A stretch of DNA of 64,000 nt, taken from CAVZBW01 sp963773635 (GTDB lineage Bacteria; Actinomycetota; Acidimicrobiia; Acidimicrobiales; RAAP-2). Position numbers and translations under genes: made by a program. The notes beneath the pieces were generated by a model. It saw only the letters and a program-made list of their open reading frames with translations, was not told where the DNA came from and did not search any database. The stretch covers positions 186,001 through 250,000 of the forward strand of contig CAVZBW010000005.1 of NCBI GenBank assembly GCA_963773635.1, read 5' to 3'. Shown piece by piece: positions 16,597 to 25,379 of this stretch (the stretch's first letter is position 1; every line of letters starts with the position of its first letter).

Positions 16597-19516
16597 GTGA
16601 GCGAACACCGACCCGGCCCCGGCCCCCTCCTGATCCTGGACGGGATGTCCCTCGCCTATCGCGCCTTCTTTGCCCTGCCGGACGACCTCGCCACCACCGA
16701 GGGCACGGTCACCAACGCCGTGCACGGGTTCGCAGGGATGCTCGTCTACCTTCTCCGGGAGCATCGGCCTTCGGGTTTGGCGGTCGCCTTCGACCTGGCC
16801 GCGCCCACGTTTCGCGACGAGATCCTGCCGGACTACAAGGCCGGCCGCTCGGCGACGCCCGACATCTTGCTCCCGCAGTTCGACATGATCCGCGACTTCC
16901 TGCGGGACCTCGCCATGCCGGTGCTCGAGATCGAGGGGTTCGAGGCGGACGACGTCCTCGCCACTCTCGCCACCCAGGCCAGGGACCGCCAAGACGACGT
17001 CATCGTGGTGACGGGGGATCGGGACTGCTTCCAGCTGGTGGAGGACCCCCACGTCAAGGTCCTCTACAACCGGAGGGGGGTGAGCGACTACTCGCTGTAC
17101 GACGAGGCCGGGATCGTCGAGCGCACCGGTGTGACGCCGGCGCTGTACCCGGTGCTCGCCTCGCTGCGAGGCGACCCGTCCGACAACCTCCCGGGGGTGC
17201 CGGGTGTGGGAGAGAAGACGGCGGCGAAGCTCGTGTGTGCCTACGGTGATCTCGACAGGCTGTTTGCCCACCTCGACGAGCTCAGCCCCAAGCTCGCGCG
17301 CCAACCTCGCCGATCACGAGGCCCAGGTGCGGGCCAACCTGGCGGTGATCCCGCTCCGGCGCGACGTGCCGGTCGAGGTGGCCGAGGCGGACCTGGCGCT
17401 CGGCGGCTGGGACGGGCGCCGTATCGAGGACCGGTGCGAGCGGCTCGAGCTCAAGACCGTGTGGGGGCGTCTCCGGCCGCTGCTGGTCGACGGATCGGTC
17501 GGCGCTCCCATCCCGGGAGGGGCGCTCGACGACTCGGGCGGCGACGGCGCAGGGGGGGCGCACGGCGGGGACGGCGTGCCCCGCGACCGAGCGGCGGTCG
17601 CCGACGGATCCGGCCACCGGGCCGCTGCGGGCGAGCAGGTCGACGAGCCGGAGGTGTCGAGGGAGGTGACGGTCCGACTCGAGCGGCCGGCCTCTGCACC
17701 CGAGGCGCTCGAGGTCCTCGGGGCGCTCCAGGCGGCGGCCGCGGAGCGTGCCGTGGCGGTGATCGGCCGCTGGAACGCCGAGCCCGGGCGCTCCTCGCTC
17801 GAGGGCGTGGCGCTGGTCGTCGAGAACCCCCAGGCCGGGGAGGAACCGCCCGCAGAGGCCGGGGCTGTGCCGAGTCACCAGGGCGTCTGGGTCGAAGGTG
17901 CGCTCCTGGACGACGGCTCGGTGGCTCGGTGTGTCTCGGAACTCCTGTCAGGCCCGGTCCGCGTCGTCGGCCACGAGTTTAAGGAGCTGCTGCGCTCGGT
18001 GCTGCCCATGGCCATCGACGCGACGTCGTTGGTCATGGACACGTCCGTTGCGGCGTATCTTCTCGATCCCTCCTCGGGCCGCTACGGGCTCGCGGCCGTG
18101 GCCGCGGGCGAGCACCTGGGCCAGCGCGCGCCGGAGCACGTGTCGGGTCCCACGCAGCTCGCGCTCGACTCGACCACGGCCGGCTCCGTCCCCGGGGAGG
18201 GCGACGAGGATCGAGCCCTGGCGGCCGCGGTCGATGCGGCCACCGTGGATCTGCTCGTGCCGCGGCTGCGCAGGGACCTCGATCGTGAGGGATTGATCCG
18301 GCTGCACGACGAGATCGAGTGCCCGCTCGTGCGGGTCCTCGCGCGGATGGAGGTGGCCGGCATCCGCGTCGACACCGACGAGCTGCACCGGATCGCGACC
18401 GAGCTGGTCGACGAGGCCGACCAGCTCGAAGAGCAGGTGCACGCGCTCGCCGGACACGAATTCAACGTCAACTCCACCCCCCAGCTGCGCAAGGTCCTCT
18501 ACGACGAGCTCGGACTCGAGCCGCAGCGCAAGACCAAGACCGGGTACTCGACCGACGCGGCGACCCTCGAGCGCCTGCGCGACGCACACCCGATCGTCGC
18601 GACGCTCCTTCGCTACCGAGAGGTCGAGAAACTCCGGTCGACCTACGGGTCCGGGCTCCTGACCGAGGTCGCCGAGGACGGTCGGATCCATGCCTCGTTC
18701 CGCCAGACCGTCGCCAGGACCGGCCGGATCTCCTCGGAGCGACCCAACCTCCACAACATCCCGGTGCGCACCGAGTCCGGTCGCCGCTTCCGGCGAGCCT
18801 TTGTCCCCGCCGACCGCTGCGTCCTCCTCGTGGCCGACTACGACCAGATCGAGCTGAGGGTTCTCGCCCACTTGGCCGACGACCCGGGACTGCGGGGCGC
18901 ATTCGAATCGGGCTCGGACGTCCACCGCACGGTGGCCTCCGGCGTCTACGGAGTGCCGCCGGAGGAGGTGACGACCACCCAGCGCGAGTACTGCAAGATG
19001 GTGTCCTACGGCCTGGCCTACGGCATGGAGGCGTACGGGCTCTCCCAGCGCCTGTCGACGGGCGTGGACGAGGCCAACGAGATCATCGATCGCTACTTCC
19101 TGGCCTTTCCCCGGGTCCGCGCCTACATGGACGACACCGTGCGCGAGGCCCGGCTGGCCGGAGAGACCCGCACCGCCCTCGGGCGCAAGCGGCCGCTGCC
19201 GGAGCTCCACGACCGCAACTTCCGGATCCGCCACGCCGCCGAACGCCAGGCGATGAACGCCGGGATCCAGGGTCTCGCCGCCGACATCTTCAAGACGGCG
19301 CTGGTGCGGCTCGACGGCCTCTTGGAGGAGCGGGGCGGCACCAGCCGGCTGGTCCTCCAGGTCCACGACGAGGTCCTGGTCGAGGTCCAGCTCGGCGAGG
19401 AGGAGGAGGTCGGCGCCCTGACCCGCAGCGCGCTGGAGCAGGCCGCGGACCTGTCGGTACCCCTCAAGGTCTCGATGGCCTGGGGGGCCTCCTGGGCACA
19501 GGCCAAGGGAGGCTGA
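16597..19516 (+). CDS. polA: DNA polymerase I, with one apparent frameshift
   Basis: It fills gaps and removes RNA primers in replication and repair. About 972 residues once rejoined. Residues ~1-290 are the 5' nuclease (LILDGMSLAYRAFFAL, EGFEADDVLATLA, GVPGVGEKTAAKL). The middle part corresponds to the 3'-5' exonuclease but has lost its acidic active-site residues, as in mycobacterial PolA, so proofreading is unlikely. The polymerase domain has SERPNLHNIP, VADYDQIELRVLAHL and VLQVHDEVLVEV. At 17298-17299 the bases GCGC before GCC look like GC[G/C] with both bases written; one removal restores the frame through KLAANLADHEAQV. Real inactivation is unlikely since all downstream motifs are preserved. 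Confidence 0.92.
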
Positions 19517-19570
19517 CCGCAGGTCGCCGACCCCTCGGCCCCCCGGAGCCGGCAGATCCTCGAGCCCCTG

Positions 19571-19613
19571 GTGGTACGCTCGACGGGGCCTGGCGCCGGC
19601 GGCCCCGTACCAC
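19571..19613 (+). promoter_or_regulatory. Hairpin in the polA-rpsA gap (leader or terminator)
   Basis: GTGGTACG at 19571-19578 pairs with CGTACCAC at 19606-19613. An inner stem GGGGCC (19585-19590) pairs with GGCCCC (19601-19606). A six-base bulge interrupts the 5' side. There is no T-run after it, and it ends 57 bp before the rpsA ATG, so it could be a structured rpsA leader or a polA terminator. Pairing is visible; function is inference. Confidence 0.5.
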
Positions 19614-19670
19614 CGACGATTCCGTGATTCCGGCGCGATCCGAACACCCCCGAAAGCGAGCAACACCGAC

Positions 19671-21020
19671 ATGCCCGACCAGACCTCCACCGCCCTCCTC
19701 TCCCCGGAGTCGATGGGCACCTTCGACGCCGAAGGGCACTACGTGCCCCGCCGGATCACCGAGGACGATCTCGGGGGCGCCTCGCTCGAGGACGAGATGG
19801 CGGGGACGATCGTCGAGTTCGACGACGGCGACATCGTCGAGGGCACGGTGGTCAAGATCGATCGCGACGAGGTGCTGCTCGACATCGGCTACAAGTCCGA
19901 GGGCGTCATCCCGGCTCGCGAGCTGTCGATCCGCAACGACGCGGATCCCGAGGAGATCGTTTCCCTGGGAGACCACGTCGAGGCGCTGGTCCTGCAAAAG
20001 GAGGACAAGGAGGGGCGTCTCGTCCTTTCCAAGAAGCGCGCCCAGTACGAGCGGGCGTGGACCAAGATCGAGCAGCTCAAGGAGGCCAACCAGGTCGTCA
20101 AGGGCCCGGTCATCGAGGTGGTGAAGGGTGGTCTCATCGTCGACATCGGGCTGCGGGGATTCCTTCCGGCCTCCCTGGTCGAGCTGCGCCGCGTCCGCGA
20201 GCTGCAGCCCTACGTCGGGCGAGAGATCGAGGCCAAGATCATCGAGCTGGACCGCAACCGCAACAACGTGGTGCTCTCCCGGCGGGCCTGGCTCGAAGAG
20301 GCCCAGCGCGAGCAGCGTGGCGAGTTCCTGGAGAACTTGAAGCCCGGTGAGCGCCGCCGAGGGGTGGTGTCCTCGGTCGTCAACTTCGGCGCCTTCGTCG
20401 ACCTCGGGGGGATGGACGGTCTCGTCCACGTCTCCGAGCTGAGCTGGAAGCACGTCGACCATCCGTCCTCCGTCGTGCAGGTGGGCGACGAGATCGAGGT
20501 CGAGGTTCTCGACGTGGATCTCGACAAGGAGCGGATCAGCCTGTCGCTCAAGGCGACGCAGACCGACCCATGGCACGCGTTCGCGCAGACCCACGAGGTA
20601 GGTCAGCTCGTCTACGGGCGTATCACCAAGCTGGTGCCGTTCGGCGCGTTCGTCCAGGTGGGCGACGGTATCGAGGGGCTGGTGCACATCTCGGAGATGG
20701 CCGCCCACCACGTCGACCTTCCCGAGCAGGTGGTGACGCCCGGCGAGGAGCTGTGGGTCAAGATCATCGACATCGACCTGCAGCGTCGTCGCATCAGCCT
20801 GTCGATCAAGCAGGCCGCCGAGGGTGGCGAGGTCTCCGAGGAGTATCGGGAGGCCTTTGGCGAGCACGCCTACGACGAAGAGGGCAACTACATCGGCACC
20901 TACGACTACAGCGACGCCGAATTCACGCCGGAGACCGAGGCCCAGGCCGCATGGGCCGACTACGCGTCCGAGGCCGCCGGTGCTTCCGAAACCGCCGGTG
21001 ATTCCGAGGCCGCCGGCTGA
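19671..21020 (+). CDS. rpsA: 30S ribosomal protein S1
   Basis: S1 binds mRNA and helps initiate translation. There are 449 residues to the first stop, with four S1/OB domains: residues ~45-120 (GTVVKIDRDEVLLDIGYKSEG), ~135-205 (VIEVVKGGLIVDIGLRGFLP), ~220-290 (GVVSSVVNFGAFVDLGGMDG) and ~305-375 (GRITKLVPFGAFVQVGDGIEG). An acidic Ala/Ser/Gly tail of SETAGA-type repeats follows. The TGA at 21018-21020 lies inside that repeat, and the same frame continues with four more repeats to a second TGA at 21186-21188, giving 505 residues. The stop can be read as three two-base doublets (see findings), so the longer product is probably the real one. Confidence 0.93.
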   Translation: MPDQTSTALLSPESMGTFDAEGHYVPRRITEDDLGGASLEDEMAGTIVEFDDGDIVEGTVVKIDRDEVLLDIGYKSEGVIPARELSIRNDADPEEIVSLGDHVEALVLQKEDKEGRLVLSKKRAQYERAWTKIEQLKEANQVVKGPVIEVVKGGLIVDIGLRGFLPASLVELRRVRELQPYVGREIEAKIIELDRNRNNVVLSRRAWLEEAQREQRGEFLENLKPGERRRGVVSSVVNFGAFVDLGGMDGLVHVSELSWKHVDHPSSVVQVGDEIEVEVLDVDLDKERISLSLKATQTDPWHAFAQTHEVGQLVYGRITKLVPFGAFVQVGDGIEGLVHISEMAAHHVDLPEQVVTPGEELWVKIIDIDLQRRRISLSIKQAAEGGEVSEEYREAFGEHAYDEEGNYIGTYDYSDAEFTPETEAQAAWADYASEAAGASETAGDSEAAG

Positions 21021-21092
21021 CGTTCCGAGACCGCCGGTGCTTCCGAGACCGCCGGTGCTTCCGAGACCGCCGGTGCTTCCGAGACCGCCGGT
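20967..21092. repeat. 18-bp tandem repeats at the 3' end of rpsA
   Basis: About seven 18-bp units encoding six-residue SETAGA-type repeats. The units before the apparent stop (20967-21017) are more diverged (GAGGCC for GAGACC) than the four after it (21024-21092), which are nearly identical. The period keeps the reading frame. The apparent rpsA stop interrupts the repeat. Reading continues in frame after it to 21188 through a Glu/Gly/Ser-rich tail. Confidence 0.85.
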
Positions 21093-21196
21093 GCAGCGGA
21101 GGCGGCGGAGGGCTCCGCGACGACGTCGGTCGGCGCCCCTTCGGAGGACGCCGGCGTCGAGGGGAATGGGGAGGCGCAACCGGGCTGAGCGCCCGT

Positions 21197-21219
21197 GAGG
21201 CGCCCGTTCCGGGCGCCTC
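21197..21219. terminator. Perfect 10-bp hairpin between convergent rpsA and oppF
   Basis: GAGGCGCCCG at 21197-21206 and CGGGCGCCTC at 21210-21219 form a perfect stem with a 3-base loop. It lies between the second rpsA stop (21188) and the oppF stop (21234), so it could end transcription from both sides. No T-run follows, as is common in high-GC actinobacteria. Confidence 0.65.
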
Positions 21220-21233
21220 CGAGGTGGCCTCCG

Positions 21234-22256
21234 TCAGGCGGGCCGGCGGGTGGGCAGCGGGAGCGTCCCGGCGAAGTGGCACGCGACCCAGTGCCCGGGC
21301 GCGAGCTCGCGCACCTCGGGCGGCTCATCGGCACAACGTGGCTGCGCGTACGGGCAGCGGGTCCGGAAGCGGCAGCCCGAGGGTGGGTTGATCGGGCTCG
21401 GCGGCTCGCCCTGGAGCTTGGGGCGGGCGTGGCGGGCCTCGGGGTCGGGCTCGAGCGCGGAGGCGAGGAGCGCGTCGGTGTAGGGGTGGGCCGGGGCCTC
21501 GTAGAGGGTCTCGGAGGGCGCCAGCTCGCAGAGGACGCCGAGGTGCATGACGGCCACCCGATCGCTGATGTTCTTGACCACGGCCAGGTCGTGGGCGATA
21601 AAGAGCATGGTCAGCCCGTAGCGGGCCTTTAAGTCCTCGAGGAGGTTCAGGATCTGGGCCTGGACCGAGACGTCGAGCGCCGAGACGACCTCGTCGCATA
21701 TGAGGAGCCGTGGCTCCAGCACGAGCGCGCGGGCGATGCTGATGCGCTGGCACTGCCCACCGGAAAACTCCCTCGGACGGCGCCCGACGACGGCCTCGGG
21801 ATCGAGCCCGACCGCCTCGAGCATCTCGTGCACCACGATGGCGCGCTCTTGCTTGGTGCCGCGGCGCCAGATATCGAGAGGCTCCGAGACCAGGCCCCCC
21901 ACGCGTCGGCGCGGGTTCAGCGACGAGACGGGATCCTGAAAGATCATCTGGATGCCGGTGCGGGCACGGCGTAACGCTCGCCGGCGCAGCCTCCCGAGAT
22001 CCGTTCCGGCAAAGACGATCGATCCGCTCGTCGGGCGGACCACCTGCACGATGGCACGCCCGGTCGTCGACTTTCCGCAGCCGGACTCGCCGACCAGGCC
22101 CAGCGTCTCCCCGGACCGGATCGTGAAGCTCAGGCCCGCCACCGCCTGTACCCGATGGGATCCCCGCGTAAAGTCGACGCGAAGGTCGCGGACCTCGAGG
22201 AGTGGGTCCTCCGTCGGGCGGTCGGGGCCGACGGTGCGGGCGTCGGAGACGGTCAC
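21234..22256 (-). CDS. Oligopeptide/dipeptide ABC transporter, ATP-binding protein (OppF-like)
   Basis: A 340-residue cytoplasmic ATPase that powers peptide-type uptake. Walker A is GESGCGKST, the signature is FSGGQCQRISIARAL, Walker B is LLICDEVVSALD and the H-loop is IAHDLAVV. The C-terminal extension with CRFRTRCPYAQPRC is the cysteine-bearing oligopeptide-transporter tail and may hold a metal cluster. GTG 22256 overlaps the oppD stop (GTGA). It is the last gene of a leftward four-gene operon. Confidence 0.94.
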   Translation of the reverse strand: MTVSDARTVGPDRPTEDPLLEVRDLRVDFTRGSHRVQAVAGLSFTIRSGETLGLVGESGCGKSTTGRAIVQVVRPTSGSIVFAGTDLGRLRRRALRRARTGIQMIFQDPVSSLNPRRRVGGLVSEPLDIWRRGTKQERAIVVHEMLEAVGLDPEAVVGRRPREFSGGQCQRISIARALVLEPRLLICDEVVSALDVSVQAQILNLLEDLKARYGLTMLFIAHDLAVVKNISDRVAVMHLGVLCELAPSETLYEAPAHPYTDALLASALEPDPEARHARPKLQGEPPSPINPPSGCRFRTRCPYAQPRCADEPPEVRELAPGHWVACHFAGTLPLPTRRPA

Positions 22257-23353
22257 CGTGCCTCGTTCGAGGCGGACGGCGCGCCGGGCGCCGATGGGAC
22301 CGACGACGATGCCGCCGGTGCGCCCACCGCAGGGCCGGACCGCCCTCCGAGCGGGTACCAGCAGGCAAAGAGGTGGTCCGGGGACTCGGCGGGCACGAGG
22401 GGTGGACGTTCCTGGTGGCACCTCGGCCGTGCGTAGCGGCAGCGCGGCGCGAACGGGCAACCTGGTGCCAGGTCGACGAGATCCGGTGGGCGGCCCTCGA
22501 TCGCGTTGAGGCGGGTGTGGGGCGGTGACGAGATCCGCGGCGTCGAGCCGAGCAGGGCCTCGGTGTAGGGCATGGCCATCGAGGAGAAGAGGGTGCGGGT
22601 CGGCGCCCGCTCGACGACCTGTCCGGCGTACATGACGAGGATCTCGTCGGTGCGCGTGGCCACGACGCCAAGGTCGTGGGTGACGAGGATCACCGCCATG
22701 TGGCGGTCCCTCTGCATGCCGGCCAGGAGGTCGAGGATCTGCGCCTGCACCGTGACGTCGAGTCCCGTCGTGGGCTCGTCGGCGAGCAGGAGCTGAGGGG
22801 CACAGGCCAGGGCGATGGCGATCATCACCCGCTGGCGCATGCCACCCGACAGCGCGTGCGGAAACGAGTGGTACCGCTCCTCTGGCGAGGGTATGCCGAC
22901 CTGCCCGAGCAGCTCGATGGCGGCGCGTTTGGCGGACTTCTTGTCCATGTCGAGATGCAGGCGGAGGGACTCGGTGATCTGGGTCCCCACCCGCATGACC
23001 GGGTTGAGGGACGTCATGGGGTCCTGGAAGATCATGGAGATCCGCCGGCCCCACAGCCGGCGCAGCGCAGGCGGAGAGAGGGTCACGAGATCGGTACCCT
23101 CGAACACGACCTTTCCGGATCGAAGCAGGTTGTCGCCGGTGAGCAGACCCATGACGGACCTGGCGAGCACGGTCTTGCCCGAGCCGGACTCCCCGACCAC
23201 CCCGAGGGTTCGGCCTCGCCCGAGTGTGAACGAGATCCCGTCGACCGCCTTGAGCGATCCCCGGGGGGTGCGGAACAGGGTTCGCAGGTCCGAGACCTCG
23301 AGTAGGGGACCTCCGGGCGCCGGGTCGCTCGTGACGGTCTCGGAAGGGGTCAC
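22253..23353 (-). CDS. Oligopeptide/dipeptide ABC transporter, ATP-binding protein (OppD-like)
   Basis: A 366-residue ATPase, partner of the OppF-like subunit. Walker A is GESGSGKTV, the signature is LSGGMRQRVMIAIAL, Walker B is LLLADEPTTGLD and the H-loop is VTHDLGVV. The tail CPFAPRCRYARPRC again matches the oligopeptide family. The gene continues with a low-complexity Ala/Ser/Pro stretch of about 30 residues. GTG 23353 overlaps the stop of the permease upstream by four bases; longer N-terminal extensions run into that permease and were rejected. Confidence 0.94.
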   Translation of the reverse strand: MTPSETVTSDPAPGGPLLEVSDLRTLFRTPRGSLKAVDGISFTLGRGRTLGVVGESGSGKTVLARSVMGLLTGDNLLRSGKVVFEGTDLVTLSPPALRRLWGRRISMIFQDPMTSLNPVMRVGTQITESLRLHLDMDKKSAKRAAIELLGQVGIPSPEERYHSFPHALSGGMRQRVMIAIALACAPQLLLADEPTTGLDVTVQAQILDLLAGMQRDRHMAVILVTHDLGVVATRTDEILVMYAGQVVERAPTRTLFSSMAMPYTEALLGSTPRISSPPHTRLNAIEGRPPDLVDLAPGCPFAPRCRYARPRCHQERPPLVPAESPDHLFACWYPLGGRSGPAVGAPAASSSVPSAPGAPSASNEAR

Positions 23354-24270
23354 AGCTTGCCCTCGCCCACGTCGAAGTGCTGGCGGAGCCGGTCGCCCAC
23401 CAGGTTGAGGCAAAGCAGGAAGCTAAACATGGCGAGCGCCGGGAAGAGCGCCAACCACAGGTTCTGGCTGAGGTAGGTACGGCTCTCGTTGAGCATGTTG
23501 CCCCACGACGGCGTCGGCGGCTGGACCGACAGCCCGAGAAAGGCGAGCGAACCCTCGAGCACGATGACGGTGGCCACGCCGATCAACGCGAAGGAGACGG
23601 CGGCGGGGAGGACGTTCGGAAGGAGCTCCCGGGTCAGGATGCGGCTGTCGCTCGCCCCGAGCGTCCGCGCCGCCGTGACGAATTCCCGGGTGGAGTAGGT
23701 GAGGGTCGAGGCTCGGACCACTCGGAAGAGGAGCGGCGTGGAGGCGAGACCGATGACGAGGGTGATCTTCCCCTCGCTCTGGCCCCAGAACGCGACAACG
23801 GCCATGATCGCCACCAGGGCGGGAAAGGCGAGGAGGACGTAGCTGGCCGAGTTTAAGATGTTGTCCACGATCCCGCGGCGGAACCCGGCGATGAGGGCCA
23901 GGGTGCCGCCGATGGCCATGCCGATGGCGATCGCGCCAAACCCGACGACGAGGGAGATCCGGGCACCGTAGATCAACCGGCTCAAGATGTCGCGCCCGAG
24001 GTCGTCCGTGCCGAGCAGGTGTGCGGTGCTCGGGCCACTGTTGATGTTGATCGTCTGCAGGTTTGGGTTGTCGATGGGGAGGATCCCGGCCAGGACGGCC
24101 GCCAGGACGTTGATCGACACCCAGGCGACGCAGATCCAGAAGAAGACGCCGAGGTCTCCCGCCTTCCGGCCACGTCGCTCGGTGTGAACCGTGTCCGTGG
24201 TGCGAGGCAGGGCTACGTCGAGCGGCTGAGTAGCCACGCCCACGGGCGAGCCGACGGAATGGTCAGTCAC
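23350..24270 (-). CDS. Oligopeptide/dipeptide ABC transporter permease (OppC-like)
   Basis: A 306-residue inner-membrane permease with about six helices. HLLGTDDLGRDILSRLIYGAR is the characteristic OppC/DppC segment after the first helix. The ATPase-contact EAA loop is TAARTLGASDSRIL, and SFLGL-type LAFLGLSVQPPTPSWGNML closes the family pattern. An N-terminal extension of ~40 hydrophilic residues is present. GTG 24270 lies just before the oppB stop, so the genes overlap by eight bases. Confidence 0.93.
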   Translation of the reverse strand: MTDHSVGSPVGVATQPLDVALPRTTDTVHTERRGRKAGDLGVFFWICVAWVSINVLAAVLAGILPIDNPNLQTININSGPSTAHLLGTDDLGRDILSRLIYGARISLVVGFGAIAIGMAIGGTLALIAGFRRGIVDNILNSASYVLLAFPALVAIMAVVAFWGQSEGKITLVIGLASTPLLFRVVRASTLTYSTREFVTAARTLGASDSRILTRELLPNVLPAAVSFALIGVATVIVLEGSLAFLGLSVQPPTPSWGNMLNESRTYLSQNLWLALFPALAMFSFLLCLNLVGDRLRQHFDVGEGKL

Positions 24271-25210
24271 GGGCAATCCTTGGGTCGACCACCGAGAACA
24301 GGAAGTCCACGATGAAGTTGATGACGAGGATGGCGACCGCCACGAACAGGACGACCCCCTGAACCATGAGGTAGTCCCGCTGCTGGATGCTCTGCACCAA
24401 CAGGTAGCCGAGGCCGGGCAACGCCAACAGGTACTCCACGACGAAGGCCCCGGCGATCAGGCTGCCGATGTTGGTACCGGCCGAGGCCAGGAGGGAGAGC
24501 GAGGAAGGGCGGAGCGCGTGACGCACCAGGACGCGACGGTCGGACAGCCCCTTGGAGCGGGCCATCGTGATGAAGTCTTCCTGCAACGTCGCGATCAGGT
24601 CGTTGCGCAGGAGGCGGTAGTAGATGACGATCGATCCGAGGGCGAGGGTGATCGAGGGCAAGAGCATCGACTTGATGTTCTGCCAGAAGTCCTGAGTGAT
24701 CGGGACATACGACGAGGGCCCGGGCAACAGGTGGAGGTGGACCGAGAAGATCAGGGTGAGGATCACGATGACGATGAACGGAGGCAGCGCGAGCAGCCCG
24801 AAGGTCGTGCCGGTGGAGATCCTGTCGAGCGCCTTGTTGGGACGCCGGGCGACGAAGAGGGCGAGTGGGATGGAGACGCCGAACGCCAGGATCTGGGAGA
24901 AGATGATCAGCTCGATGTCGATCGGCACGGCGTTCGCGATGGCGTTGGTCACCGTCTGGTGGGTGATGAAAGACTCGCCGAGGTCGCCCTGGAAGATGTG
25001 GCCGACATAGGTGAAGTACTGCTGTAGCAGCGGCTGGTTGAGGCCGAGCTGCTTCAGGAGGAGCGCCTTGTTCTGGGCCGTGTCGTTCGGACCGAGGATG
25101 GTGACCGTGGGATCCCCGGGCAGTAGGTGCACCAAGAAGAACGTGCCGACCGAGACCAGGAAGACCACGACGATCAGGGTCGCCAGGCGCTTCAGGACGT
25201 AGAGGCCCAC
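24263..25210 (-). CDS. Oligopeptide/dipeptide ABC transporter permease (OppB-like)
   Basis: A 315-residue membrane permease. The first helix starts at YVLKRLATLIVVVFLVS and is followed by HLLPGDPTVTILGPND, the usual OppB/DppB loop. The EAA motif is TMARSKGLSDRRVLVRHAL, and LPGLGYLLVQSIQQRDYLMVQG is the typical C-terminal segment. GTG 25210 is chosen because AAGGAGG sits seven bases upstream; a GTG nine codons earlier lacks a site. It is the first gene of the operon. No periplasmic binding protein is encoded next to it, so the substrate, peptide or otherwise, is unknown. Confidence 0.93.
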   Translation of the reverse strand: MGLYVLKRLATLIVVVFLVSVGTFFLVHLLPGDPTVTILGPNDTAQNKALLLKQLGLNQPLLQQYFTYVGHIFQGDLGESFITHQTVTNAIANAVPIDIELIIFSQILAFGVSIPLALFVARRPNKALDRISTGTTFGLLALPPFIVIVILTLIFSVHLHLLPGPSSYVPITQDFWQNIKSMLLPSITLALGSIVIYYRLLRNDLIATLQEDFITMARSKGLSDRRVLVRHALRPSSLSLLASAGTNIGSLIAGAFVVEYLLALPGLGYLLVQSIQQRDYLMVQGVVLFVAVAILVINFIVDFLFSVVDPRIARD

Positions 25211-25379
25211 CCCCTGCACCTCCTTGGCCGTTCCCACTCGTAGTCCGGTCGCCGGAGGCGCATCCTATGCGTACTCGCCGCCAGGTGACGGGCGCCCGAT
25301 CCGGCATCCGGGCCGGGATGCCCCCCCGGAGGGCCGCCGGCGCGATGCACCTCCGCGACCTGGCGTACCATGCCGCCTG

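Noticed and set aside
21018..21020. Selenocysteine or stop read-through in rpsA
   Set aside because: No SECIS-like hairpin was found after the TGA, S1 is not a selenoprotein, and the doublet explanation accounts for the exact bases.
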